Below are positions 25,600-34,357 of a stretch of DNA of 64,000 nt, one piece after another; within the stretch, counting starts at the first letter, position 1, and every line of letters starts with the position of its first letter. The stretch is taken from assembly GCA_963720945.1 (NCBI GenBank), contig CAVRHH010000031.1, positions 620,001-684,000 of the forward strand, in the 5' to 3' direction. The notes beneath the pieces were generated by a model, which worked only from the letters and a program-made list of their open reading frames with translations, searched no databases and was not told the origin of the DNA. The position numbers were made by a program, and so were the translations under genes. The stretch comes from Bog-532 sp963720945. GTDB lineage: Bacteria; Actinomycetota; Actinomycetes; Streptosporangiales; Streptosporangiaceae.

Positions 25600-26736
25600 G
25601 TGACAGCGATCCTGGCGGCCCTGATCGCCGCGATGCTCTATGGCACCGGTGCCGCGCTGCAGCAGCACCAGGCCGCGTCGGCGCCGGACGCGTCGGCGGG
25701 CCGGCCATCGCTGCTTCTGCTGCTCGTCCGCCGGCCCTGGTGGCTGCTCGGCATCGTCGGTGAGTTCGGCGGGTTCGCGACGCACGCCGTCGCGCTGCGT
25801 TCCGGCCCGCTGACGATCGTGCAGATGCTGATGGCGTCGTCGCTCATCTTCAGCGTGGCCACCGTGCGGGTGTGGTCGCGCCGCCGGCTCGGCGCGCTGA
25901 CCTGGGCCGCCTGTCTCGCCGTGGTGGCCGGCATCGGCGCGTTCGTCGCGCTCACCTCGCCTGGCCTGTCCGGCGGGCACCGCCTGCCGCAGCACGCCGG
26001 GCTGGCCGCCATCTGCCTCGCCATCGGCGCGGCGCCGTTCGCCGTCACCGGCCTGGCCGCGGCCGGGCGCCGCCGGGCGATCCTGCTCGCCGTGGGGGCC
26101 GGTCTGGCCGACGCCGGCATCGCCGTGACCACCATGGCGTTCACGCACGCCCTCGGCCATGGGCTGGGCGGGATCGTCACCTCCTGGGCGACCTACGCAC
26201 TGATGTTCGGCGGTCCCTGCTCGCTGCTGCTGACGCAGACCGCGTACCAGGCGGGCCGCCCCATGATCACGTTGCCGGTGGTCACCGTGGTCACCCCGAT
26301 GGCCAGCCTGGCCGTCGGGACCGGGCTGCTCGGCGAGACCACCCGGCTGAGCGTGGCCACCGCCGCTGCCGTCGCCGGCGCGGTGCTCCTGACCGCCACC
26401 GGCCTCACCGTGCTGGCCCGGCGCGCGGCCCACCAGGACCCGGCCGTCGCGAGCTCCGCGCCCGCCCGGCCGCTCCGGGAGCCCGCCGGGCCGTTCCGGG
26501 AGCCCGCCGGGCCGTTCCGGGAGCCCGCCGGGCCGTTCCGGGAGCCCGCCGGGCCGTTCCGGGAGCCCGCCCGGCCCGGTCACGTCGGCCCGCGGGCCCG
26601 GCAGTTCCTGGCCGGCGCGTGCGTGCCGGCCGCCGGGAACATCAGCTTCTGGACCGTCCCGGCCTCGCGCCCCCGCCCCGCCCGGCCCCCGGCCGGGGAG
26701 GAGCACCGTCCCCGGTCACTGGCCGGCTGCCCGTAA
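25600..26736 (+). CDS. DMT-superfamily (EamA-like) transporter
   Basis: About 378 residues with nine to ten hydrophobic helices across residues 1-280 (for example ILAALIAAMLYGTGAALQQH and LTIVQMLMASSLIFSVATV), the pattern of EamA/DMT permeases. The C-terminal about 100 residues are cytoplasmic, proline-rich and contain a seven-residue tandem repeat (REPAGPF). The GTG at 25600 follows GGGGGAC; a GTG at 25579 is possible. Substrate is unknown. The gene stands alone between the two-component system (divergent) and the STAS gene (convergent). Confidence 0.82.
   Translation: MTAILAALIAAMLYGTGAALQQHQAASAPDASAGRPSLLLLLVRRPWWLLGIVGEFGGFATHAVALRSGPLTIVQMLMASSLIFSVATVRVWSRRRLGALTWAACLAVVAGIGAFVALTSPGLSGGHRLPQHAGLAAICLAIGAAPFAVTGLAAAGRRRAILLAVGAGLADAGIAVTTMAFTHALGHGLGGIVTSWATYALMFGGPCSLLLTQTAYQAGRPMITLPVVTVVTPMASLAVGTGLLGETTRLSVATAAAVAGAVLLTATGLTVLARRAAHQDPAVASSAPARPLREPAGPFREPAGPFREPAGPFREPAGPFREPARPGHVGPRARQFLAGACVPAAGNISFWTVPASRPRPARPPAGEEHRPRSLAGCP
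26474..26578 (+). repeat. 21-bp in-frame tandem repeat in the DMT transporter tail
   Basis: Five copies of a 21-base unit (TCCGGGAGCCCGCCGGGCCG plus T) begin at 26474, 26495, 26516, 26537 and 26558; the last is degenerate. The unit length is a multiple of three, so copy-number change keeps the frame and alters only the REPAGPF repeats. Confidence 0.9.
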
Positions 26737-26770
26737 CGCCCGCCCCCGTGCGCGGGGGCGGCCGCAGCGA

Positions 26771-27241
26771 TCACCTCTGCGTCGCGGACTGGGGCCGATC
26801 GAGGCACGCTAGCCCGCCCGCGGCGGCCTCCGGGTCGGCCCATTCCAGCCGGCCCCCTAAGGGCCATCTCACCAGCGCGTAGCCGGAGCCGGCGGCCCGC
26901 ATGATCTGCATCAGGGCCGGGGCAGGCCCGCTGAGCCGGAACGCCCGGTTGGCCTGGCTGGCCAGGCAGGCGGCCCGGGCCAGCGCGCGGACACCGTAGG
27001 CGTCGCAGGACGATGCCCGGGACAGCTGCACGATGACCGGCTGGCGGCCCTGCTCGATCACGCCGGCAAGATACTCATAGACACACTGCTCGCTGGCCTC
27101 GCCAAGATGCCCGCGCACGCTCACCACGGTGCGGCCTTTCGCGGTCACCCGGCACCGGAGCGCGATGCTCCCCCCGCTGGCGGCCGGCGGCCAGGCCGCC
27201 CGTACTGGCCGCCGGCCCGCTGTACTCGCTTTCCCCGCCAT
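26771..27241 (-). CDS. STAS-domain protein (anti-sigma factor antagonist-like)
   Basis: A 156-residue protein with a STAS fold: VVSVRGHLGEASEQCVYEYL, PVIVQLSRASSCDAYGVRAL and a C-terminal helix (PAPALMQIMRAAG). In phosphorylatable antagonists the loop reads D-S-S/T-G; here it is D-A-Y-G, so the usual serine is missing. It may bind a partner constitutively or sense something other than phosphorylation. No anti-sigma kinase is adjacent. Start ATG 27241 is preceded by GGGGAGGAAAAA. Confidence 0.75.
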   Translation of the reverse strand: MAGKASTAGRRPVRAAWPPAASGGSIALRCRVTAKGRTVVSVRGHLGEASEQCVYEYLAGVIEQGRQPVIVQLSRASSCDAYGVRALARAACLASQANRAFRLSGPAPALMQIMRAAGSGYALVRWPLGGRLEWADPEAAAGGLACLDRPQSATQR

Positions 27242-27575
27242 TTTTCCTCCCCGGTTTGGCGGTCTTCCGTCGCGGTAAACGCTCCTCCGCTCGGAGCCTG
27301 GAGATTAGGGCCGGGAGGTCCTTTAGCAGGGAACCGTCCGTCCTGAAAAAGGCACATCGGGTAAAGCCGGCGAAGCCGGCAAATGCGGCTAATACCGTGC
27401 AACCGGGATACTGCCGGACCGGCAGGTCAGGGATGGTGTCCTGAATGCGGTGAGCCATTTAAGGATCGGCACATATTGCAGAAACCAGGGGAAAATAACA
27501 GGCCCCTGAATTTAAGCGTGCCGTACCGGGATTTCTTACGGTGCCGCGTGCCCCGTCGGCCCTGGCCCGTTTAAA
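27242..27575. other. Intergenic region, AT-richer, no recognised gene
   Basis: This 334-base stretch upstream of the STAS gene and downstream of a membrane-protein gene has several AT-rich tracts (for example around 27450-27520 and TTTAAATTAG at 27568-27577). It probably carries the STAS promoter. Short frames are present but none looks like a protein. Confidence 0.5.
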
Positions 27576-28478
27576 TTAGTTGTGGTTGACCGTTTCGCCG
27601 GTGTGCGCGGGCGCGTACGGCGGGCTCGCCGGAACGGCCCATGGGCTCTCGGCCGCCCGGCTGGCCGGTGCCCGGCCGCGGCGGGGACGGACCGGTTCCT
27701 CGCCCACCCCGCGGATGACCGCGGCCATGCCGAGCAGCGCGATCAGCGGTACGGCCAGCGCGATGAAGTCGGCAGAGGTGAAACTGCCCAGCGCCACCAG
27801 CGCGCCGGCCAGCCCGATCACCAGGACCGCCACGACGACCAGCGACCATCCGTGCAGGAACAGCCGGAGCGTGAAGGGCGGCGCGGGGTCGGGTACATCC
27901 GCCTCGGCGGCGACCGTCTTGGTCGCGCGGCGCTCCGCCAGTCCCTTCCGGACCCGCACCATGACCGTCAGGCTGCCCGGCTGGTCCGCGATCAGGAGCA
28001 GTTCGTCGGGATGATCCGGATCCGGGGACTGGGACACCGAACCGCCGCCGACGGCCCACGACACCACCGTGCCGCCGCCGGACAGCCGCGCGCGGTAGCG
28101 CGCCTGCGCGCCGGTGATCACCGTGTCCGGTCCGTCGATCACGACCGGGGATGCCGCCTCCGCGGCCGCAGGCCCGGCAGCTCCGCCGGGCGTGGTGCCC
28201 GCGGCCGGCCCGGCGGCCCCCGTGAGCCGGGCGCCGTCGAGGGCTTCCGCGCCGCCGTCCACCGGCGCCGGGGGCGCGGCCGGGCCGGTTCCCGCGGCCG
28301 GGCCGGTTCCCGCGGCCGGGGCGAACTGGCGGCGGGCCAGCAGTTCAGCCAGCCGGAACTGGTGTATGTGCACGCTCCACGCCATGGCCACGACGGCACC
28401 CGCGAGACCCGCCGCGCCCAGCCCCAGCAGGGCAGCGACCACGGGATGCCCCGCACTGGCGGTTACGGATGCAAGCAT
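27576..28478 (-). CDS. Membrane protein with Ig-like/extracytoplasmic domain, unknown function
   Basis: A 300-residue protein. A first membrane helix lies at about residues 13-34, followed by an Ala/Pro/Gly-rich linker (28275-28320 encodes a GTGPAA repeat). A beta-rich domain follows at about 105-180 (VIDGPDTVITGAQARYRARL, TVVSWAVGGGSVSQS, LTVMVRVRKG), reminiscent of PKD/Ig-like modules. Two more helices lie at about 208-230 and 237-258, with a basic tail. No enzymatic motif. Neighbours give no clue; the upstream GNAT gene is divergent. Confidence 0.65.
   Translation of the reverse strand: MLASVTASAGHPVVAALLGLGAAGLAGAVVAMAWSVHIHQFRLAELLARRQFAPAAGTGPAAGTGPAAPPAPVDGGAEALDGARLTGAAGPAAGTTPGGAAGPAAAEAASPVVIDGPDTVITGAQARYRARLSGGGTVVSWAVGGGSVSQSPDPDHPDELLLIADQPGSLTVMVRVRKGLAERRATKTVAAEADVPDPAPPFTLRLFLHGWSLVVVAVLVIGLAGALVALGSFTSADFIALAVPLIALLGMAAVIRGVGEEPVRPRRGRAPASRAAESPWAVPASPPYAPAHTGETVNHN
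28275..28320. repeat. 18-bp tandem repeat in the membrane-protein linker
   Basis: About two and a half copies of CGCGGCCGGGCCGGTTCC (28275, 28293, 28311), in frame, encoding GTGPAA on the minus strand. Confidence 0.8.
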
Positions 28479-28675
28479 GGCGTCTCCCGGTCAGAGCAAG
28501 AGCTGTTCCTCAGGATTATTCAAACATAAAATCGATGATGGGGAAACCGGCGCCTGCTCCTCGATCAAAGGTAGCACCCGGGTCCCGGTTAGTTGCCCGT
28601 TTTAGTTGCCCGTTCAAACAGGGCTTTCGTCCCTGTACCGGTTCGCCGGCGGTATCTACCGTGCAGAGCGTGGTG

Positions 28676-29461
28676 ATGGGCAAGGTGCAGCTGCCGGACG
28701 GCCGGGAGATCCTGGTCCGCCCGGCGACGTCAGGGGATGTCCCGGACATCGCCCGGCTGCTCGCTGAGCTGTCACCCGAGGCGTTCCGCGCCCGTTTCCA
28801 GGGTGGGCAGGCGACTCCCGCGCTGGTGGCCAGGCTCGCCCGGTTCGACCGGCCCGGTGCCGTCTGCGTCGTGGCCGCCTGGCCGCGTGCGCCGCAGCAT
28901 CTGATCGCCGAAGCCCGCTACGTCCCGATCAGCGGGCACGCGGGGGAGCTGGCGGTCACCGTGCTGGACCGGCACCAGCGGGCTGGCGTGGGCCAGCTCA
29001 TGCTGGATGCGCTGATCGAGCGCGCCCGGGACGCCGGGATGGAGCGGCTGCGCGCGGTCGTGAGCCTCTCCAACGGCCCGATGCTGCGCCTGCTCATGAG
29101 GTACGGGTGGACCCTGGCCGAGCCCACCGACGAATGCGCGGTGGCTTCGCTGGAGATCTCCGTGATCGGCGGCATGCCGGGCTGGCCCCGCACCGTCAGC
29201 GGGGAACGGATTCTGGTGGAACGGCGGAGCTGGTTCGACGACGGCCGGATCGCCGCCCTCCGGGACGCCGGGCACGAGATCCGCCAGTGCAGCGGCCCGG
29301 ACGAGCGGAGCGGGCGCACCTGCGCGCTGATCAGCACCGGCCACTGCCGCATCGCGGAAGAAGCGGACCGTATCATCACGGCGCTGCCCGGCAGCGACCC
29401 GAAGTGCGCCGCCGTCCTGCAAGCCCACCGGCACCGCTGGCCCGGCAAGCTCACCCCGTAA
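28676..29461 (+). CDS. GNAT family N-acetyltransferase with extra C-terminal domain
   Basis: A 261-residue protein. The GNAT core (residues about 10-150) shows the acetyl-CoA loop in DRHQRAGVGQLMLDALIERA and LRAVVSLSNGPMLRLLMRYGW. The last about 95 residues (ILVERRSWFDDGRIAALRDA, CALISTGHCRIAEEADRI) form a separate alpha/beta domain that I cannot name; it has a Cys-containing loop typical of small actinobacterial domains. Start ATG 28676 (GTGs at 28670/28673 possible) places the core at its normal distance; the upstream frame is not family-like. Substrate unknown. Confidence 0.78.
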   Translation: MGKVQLPDGREILVRPATSGDVPDIARLLAELSPEAFRARFQGGQATPALVARLARFDRPGAVCVVAAWPRAPQHLIAEARYVPISGHAGELAVTVLDRHQRAGVGQLMLDALIERARDAGMERLRAVVSLSNGPMLRLLMRYGWTLAEPTDECAVASLEISVIGGMPGWPRTVSGERILVERRSWFDDGRIAALRDAGHEIRQCSGPDERSGRTCALISTGHCRIAEEADRIITALPGSDPKCAAVLQAHRHRWPGKLTP

Positions 29462-29522
29462 CCTGGCCTGACATCCCCGTGCGACCGTCCCTCATGGGGC
29501 TGATCTGGCATGGGGTGCCGAT

Positions 29523-30776
29523 GTGGCGATGAGGACCGGGCGCGGTCTGGACGTGCTGAGCCTGGGCAGCTTCGTCGTCCTCGGCCTGCCGGACGGCATG
29601 CTCGGCACCGCGTGGCCGTCCATGCGCCAGAGCTTCGGGGTGCCGATCGCCGACCTGGGCCTGATTCTGCTGGTCATCACGGCCGGCTCGGTCGCGGTGA
29701 GCGCCTTCGTCGGCGCCCTGATCCGCCGGTTTGGCGTGCCGGCGCTGCTCACCGCCTCCGGTTCCTGCGCGGCGCTGGGCGGGGTCGGCTTCGCGGTGGC
29801 TCCGGGCATATGGCTGATCTTCGCCGTCTCCGCGCTGCTCGGCGTGGCGGCCGGGCTGATGGACGGCGGCCTGAACACCGCCATCGGGCTGTCCGGGCGG
29901 CCGCGCCTGCTGAATCTGCTGCACGCCGCGTACGGGGTGGGGACGACCATCGGGCCGCTGCTGATCACCGCGGCCATCCTCGTCTCGTCCTGGCGGCCGG
30001 CGTATGTTGTCCTGGCCGTCCTCGATCTGGTGATCGCCGCGTTGTGGCTGAGGCAGCAGCGAGCCGAACGGGCCAGGTCCGGAGGGCCCCCGCCGGCGGG
30101 CGGCGCGGCCCCGGACGCCGCACCCCCGCATGTCGCACCCGCGGCGGATCATCCGGCCGCCGTCACCGGGCACCCGTCCTGGTCCCCGCGCCGGTCCGCG
30201 TTCGTGGTCACGGCCGGGATGGCGATCTTCTTCGTCTACACCGGGGTGGAGGTGGCCGCGGGCCAGTGGGAGGCGAGTTTCTGCCGCGGGCACCTCGGCC
30301 TGTCCGCCGCAGCGGCCGGAATCGCCACGTTCGGCTACTGGGGCGCGCTCACCGGCGTGCGGATCATCCTGGCGCTGCTGCCCCGGCCCGTCCCGCCGCC
30401 CGCGGTCGTCCGCTGGGGGAGCGGGATCGGCGCCGTGGCCGCGGCCGTGATCTGGTGGCAGCCGGGCACCGCCGTGACCCTGGCCGGCTTCGTGGTGCTC
30501 GGCGCCGCGCTGGCCGGCGTGTTCCCGGCCCTGATCGCGCTGACACCGGACCGGATCGGCCGCGCCCGGGCCCAGCACGTGATCGCCTGGCAGGTCGGCG
30601 CGGCCGCAGCCGGCGGTTCCGGCCTGTCCGCGCTCATCGGCCTGCTGATCGGGGCCGCCGGCCTGGCCGTCCTCGGGCCGTCCCTCACCGTCCTGGCGGT
30701 CCTGCTGGTCACCGGCAACGCCGTGCTCGGCCGCGCGGCGCCTGTGGCCTCATCCAACGCCGGCGTCGGGGGATGA
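29523..30776 (+). CDS. MFS transporter
   Basis: A 417-residue major-facilitator permease with twelve hydrophobic segments. A charged, Ala/Pro-rich loop at about residues 180-225 separates two six-helix halves. GLPDGMLGTAWPSMRQSFGV and LHAAYGVGTTIGPLLITA match the FucP-like/sugar-type MFS group. Start GTG 29523, or ATG two codons later. Its 3' end overlaps the end of a broken PAS-SpoIIE gene on the other strand by 27 bases. Substrate unknown. Confidence 0.85.
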   Translation: MAMRTGRGLDVLSLGSFVVLGLPDGMLGTAWPSMRQSFGVPIADLGLILLVITAGSVAVSAFVGALIRRFGVPALLTASGSCAALGGVGFAVAPGIWLIFAVSALLGVAAGLMDGGLNTAIGLSGRPRLLNLLHAAYGVGTTIGPLLITAAILVSSWRPAYVVLAVLDLVIAALWLRQQRAERARSGGPPPAGGAAPDAAPPHVAPAADHPAAVTGHPSWSPRRSAFVVTAGMAIFFVYTGVEVAAGQWEASFCRGHLGLSAAAAGIATFGYWGALTGVRIILALLPRPVPPPAVVRWGSGIGAVAAAVIWWQPGTAVTLAGFVVLGAALAGVFPALIALTPDRIGRARAQHVIAWQVGAAAAGGSGLSALIGLLIGAAGLAVLGPSLTVLAVLLVTGNAVLGRAAPVASSNAGVGG

Positions 30777-31720
30777 TGGCCGGGCGGCCGGGCCGTTCAG
30801 GTCGATGCAGATGACGGCGACGTCGTCGCTGAGGGTGTGCCCGTAGGTCATGAGGATCACCAGGCGGTCGCACGCGGCGGCGGCGTCACCGGCCGGGAGT
30901 TCACCGACGACCCGCGCCAGCCGGCCGAAACCATCGTCGATGGACCGTCCCCGCCGCTCGACCAGCCCGTCGGTGTAAAGGACGAGCCGGGCGGCGGGCG
31001 GCACGGTGATGACGGCCTGCGGCCGGGCGCCGCCGAAGCCCAGCGGCCCCGACCTCGCCTCGTCCAGGTACCTGACGGTGTGGCCGTCGGCCAGCAACGG
31101 CGGCGCGTGACCAGCGCACGCATACGTCAGGCCGGCCCGGCCCGATCGTATTCGGCGTAGGCGACGGTGGCGAAGTCCGTCCCGGTGAGCGCCGGGCACG
31201 CCCGATCGTTGCCCCGATCGCGCCCATCGACTGCCGGACGTGCCTGGTCAGCGTCCGGGCTACGTCGCTGACCGTCACGTCACGGGCCAGCTCCGCGGCG
31301 AGCGCGGCCAGGCGCTCGGCGCTGTCGGTCAGCGTTTCATCGTCGGCTGGGCTGCGGTATCCCTGATGAACGTCACCCAGGTGAGCGGCTCCTGGCTGAG
31401 CATGGCCCCGGTGACCTCGACCGTCAGCCGGGTTCCGTCGCTGCGCTGGTACTCCTTGAGGTGCGGCCCATAGCTGCCGGTCGCTCTCAGCTCCGCGACG
31501 GCACTGTCGTCCAGAGACGTCCACTCCGGTGCGGTGAGCAGCCTCCAGTGGACGCGGCCAGCGGTCAGGTCCTCCGGGTGTATCCGGCCAGGCGCAAGAA
31601 CGCGTGGTTGGCTTCCCGGATCCCGTCGAGCGTCGAGGTCACCATGGCGATATTGTTCGCGGCGGCCATCCGGCCGAGTGAGGCCAGGGCGCTCAGCTGG
31701 CGCGACGTTCCGTGGCTCAT
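30750..31720 (-). pseudogene. PAS-SpoIIE (PP2C-type) phosphatase, multiply broken
   Basis: Reading leftward from ATG 31720, SRQLSALASLGRMAAANN begins a PAS region that loses frame after FLRLAGYT near 31580. It resumes as LTAGRVHWRLLTAPEW and GPHLKEYQRSDGTRLTVEV, then shifts again near 31355 to ERLAALAAELARDVTVSDVA. It then jumps to the SpoIIE C-terminus (TDFATVAYAEYDRA, shift near 31135, LTYACAGHAPPLLADG, TDGLVERRGRSIDDG). Most of the N-terminal PP2C catalytic part is missing. Such proteins dephosphorylate anti-sigma antagonists; this copy is dead. Confidence 0.85.
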
Positions 31721-31894
31721 CACGCGGTCACTTCAGCGCTCAGGGAAACTCCCGGCAAGTCAGGGTCAGCGGATCGACTAAGAATCGCGGGGACCTCGAA
31801 TGTGCCAGTAGAGACGAAGGTCCCCTGGCGGAGGGGACGCTGGGACGATAAGGGCCTCGGGCGGCCGCCGGCCCTGCCGTTAGATTGGGAGGCC

Positions 31895-32624
31895 ATGCGG
31901 ATCCTCGTGCTGGGCGGGACGTCGTTCGTGGGCCGCGCGATCGTCGAGGAGGCGCTGCGCACCGGGGCCGAGGTGACCGTGTTCGGCCGGGGCCGGACCG
32001 GGACGGATCTGTTCCCGGGCGTGCCCAGGCTGATCGGTGACCGGGACACTGGTGACTACGCGGCGCTGAGCGGCGGGCGATGGGATGCGGTCGCTGACGT
32101 CAGCGGGTACGTGCCCCGGCACGTCGGCCAGGCCATGGACGCGCTGGGCGACTGGGTGGGCCGGTACCTGTTCATCTCCAGCCACGCGGTCTACCGGCAC
32201 GAGGGCCTAGCGCCGGGTTCGGACGAGGACGCTCCCTGCCGTCCGCCGGTCCGGGACACCGAGGAACTCGACGATGTCACCTACGGCCCGCTCAAGGTCG
32301 CCTGTGAAGACGACGTGCTGGCGCGGTACGGTGCCGGGGCCACCCCAGGTCGAGATCGTTCCGGTGCCTCCAGAAACAGCACCGCCGCTGTTCTCGCTGG
32401 TCCGGCCGTACTGGCCGTCGCAGCAGCGCAGCCCAGCGCGGGCCCGTGCCGCGGGCATGCCCGCCACGCCGCTGGCCGTGACCGTCGCCGACGTGCTGGC
32501 CTGGGATCGCAGCCGTGGTGAGCCCCCGCTGAGCGGTGGCCTCTCCCCGGAGCAGGAACAGGCGGTCCTCGCCCGCCAGTCCCCGGAGCAGGAACAGGCG
32601 GTCCTCGCCCGCCAGGCTCCCTGA
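31895..32624 (+). pseudogene. NAD-dependent epimerase/dehydratase, internally deleted
   Basis: The N-terminus is intact: Rossmann motif LVLGGTSFVGRAIVEEAL, VTVFGRGRTG, and RYLFISSHAVYRHEGLAPGS, with the tail reaching YGPLKVACEDDVLARYGA. At about 32335-32345 the sequence jumps into another frame and to the C-terminus (VEIVPVPPETAPPLFSLVRP, TPLAVTVADVLAWDRSRGE). About 90-110 residues are missing, judged from usual length. The end carries a 36-bp duplication. One deletion explains both loss and frame change. Confidence 0.82.
32544..32615 (+). repeat. 36-bp perfect tandem duplication
   Basis: Two identical 36-base copies (32544-32579 and 32580-32615), each encoding SPEQEQAVLARQ at the C-terminus of the broken epimerase. 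The absence of divergence suggests a recent event. Confidence 0.95.
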
Positions 32625-32731
32625 TCGGCGCCGATCATGCCTGCGTTCCTCGGCTGGCCTAGCGGGTGTCGACGATGGCCATGAGGTGCGCAACGGCGGG
32701 CGGTCGGCCCGCTGGGGGCTTCGGCCGCCGG

Positions 32732-34357
32732 TCAGGCGGCCTGCTGGGGTGGTCCGTGGGAGTGCAGGGTGCGGCCGTCGGGCCCGGTGGCGGTGCGGGT
32801 GCCGTCGGGGTGGCAGGTGATCGTCCAGCCCCACTGGTGTATCGCGATTTGGTGGTGGAACCGGCAGAGCAACCGGAGGTTTCCCAGGCTGGTGGGGCCG
32901 CCTTTGGCCCAGGGGATCAGGTGGTGCACCTCGCACACGGACGGTGGCTGGGTGCAGCCGGGGAAGACGCAGTGTTTGTCGCGCTGGATGACGGCGGTGC
33001 GCAGGTGGGGTGGGATGGTGCGGGTGGTGCGGCCGAGGTCTAGTGGCTGGCTGGGGGTGTTGAAGGGGGCGCCGAGCAGGGTGCCGCGCAGGTGGCCCGC
33101 GAGCCCGCCGGGCCCGGATAGCAGGTCCAGGCTCCAGCGCAGGATGGTGGCGTGCAGGCGTTGCCGGGTGGCCTCGAGGCAGCCGGATATCGCGCAGTCG
33201 TGGCCATCCGTGGTGGCGCCGGGGCGCGGGCTGTGGCCAGTGCCGGGGGTCTGGCCGTCGCCGGGGGCGTGGCCGTCGAAGTCACTGGCGTGGCTGTCGG
33301 CGGGGGCCTGCCCGTCGCCGTCCGCGTGGCCGTGGCGGTGGCCGTGGGTGGTGAGCCAGACGGTGGTGAGCTGGTCCAGGACCTGCCAGTCGATCTGGCC
33401 GGTCACGATCGTGGTCAGCACCGCATCACACGCGGCCGCTTCGGCGGCCGGGCCGGTCAGGTACGCCGATCCCGGCCCGGCGGCCGCCTTGGCGGGGGTC
33501 CAGGACCGTTCGAGGGCGGAGCCGCCGCGCAGGCCGGTCAGGTCGGTCAGGTCGATGTGCACGCTCAGGTGCGGGGGCTGCCCATCCCGGCCGCCGATCA
33601 TCTGCCCGCCGATCAGCCGCCGGCAGGCTTCCTCGATCGCGTCGTGGCGGCGCTGCGCGGCGGTACGGGTATCTTCCGGGCCCGCCTTCTGCCCGAGCGC
33701 CTCCAGCACCACGGTCAGGGCGGCCGCGCAGGCGGGGGTCAGGTCCGCGTGCAGCCGGCCGGCGCCGCCGAACGTGGTGCCCAGCCACAGCGCGCGTTCC
33801 TCAAACCGGCCGGTGTCCCGGTCCGGGCGGGCCTGGGCGCGGTCGAGCATCTCCCGGGCCAGCCGCGCCAGATCATGCTGATCCGCGCCGCCCAGCACCG
33901 CCGCCAGCAAGATCCCGTCCGCGTCCTCCCGGTAGTCCTCCGGGAGCTTGCCGGTCCAGTCACAGATCAGCCGGGCCAGCGAGACGGGAAGCTGGCCCGC
34001 CGCCAGCGCGGCGGCGATGACGGGATGCGCGGCCAGCCGCCGCGCCCACCCGGCCGCCGCGGCGGCGGCGCCCTTGGTGATGCGGGTGATCGCGCGCAGC
34101 CAGGACCCGGGCCCGTAATACCCGTCCGCCTCGTACCCCTGCTGGCCAGTGAACACCGCAAGGATCCGCGCCCGCGCCGCGGTGTGCTGGGCTTCGGCGT
34201 GCTCCAGCCCGATCAGCGCCTCGGCCTGCGCCGCTGTCGGGAGGCTGCCTGCGTCACAGCTCGCGAGGTAGCCGAGCCCGGCGCGCACCATCGCCAGCGC
34301 CTGGCCCGTACTGGACGGCGCGGCGGGCTCGGTGGCGGTGCACATGGGGCGGGTCAC
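32732..34357 (-). CDS. DUF222 / HNH endonuclease (13E12-repeat family)
   Basis: A 541-residue protein. DUF222 spans residues about 20-300 (ARILAVFTGQQGYEADGYYG, LSVHIDLTDLTGL). A His/Asp/Gly-rich, probably disordered linker follows (about 340-385). The C-terminal HNH nuclease is intact: CVFPGCTQPPSVCEVHHLIP, then GPTSLGNLRLLCRFHHQIAI with the metal-binding Cys and His residues. These proteins are multi-copy in actinobacteria and thought to be mobile or intron-like elements; function is unproven. No flanking repeats were seen. An AT-rich tract at 34380-34412 upstream is a plausible promoter. Confidence 0.88.
   Translation of the reverse strand: MTRPMCTATEPAAPSSTGQALAMVRAGLGYLASCDAGSLPTAAQAEALIGLEHAEAQHTAARARILAVFTGQQGYEADGYYGPGSWLRAITRITKGAAAAAAGWARRLAAHPVIAAALAAGQLPVSLARLICDWTGKLPEDYREDADGILLAAVLGGADQHDLARLAREMLDRAQARPDRDTGRFEERALWLGTTFGGAGRLHADLTPACAAALTVVLEALGQKAGPEDTRTAAQRRHDAIEEACRRLIGGQMIGGRDGQPPHLSVHIDLTDLTGLRGGSALERSWTPAKAAAGPGSAYLTGPAAEAAACDAVLTTIVTGQIDWQVLDQLTTVWLTTHGHRHGHADGDGQAPADSHASDFDGHAPGDGQTPGTGHSPRPGATTDGHDCAISGCLEATRQRLHATILRWSLDLLSGPGGLAGHLRGTLLGAPFNTPSQPLDLGRTTRTIPPHLRTAVIQRDKHCVFPGCTQPPSVCEVHHLIPWAKGGPTSLGNLRLLCRFHHQIAIHQWGWTITCHPDGTRTATGPDGRTLHSHGPPQQAA

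Noticed and set aside
27242..27575. Small gene in the AT-richer gap before the STAS gene
   Set aside because: Frames of about 60 residues have no Shine-Dalgarno and no protein-like pattern.
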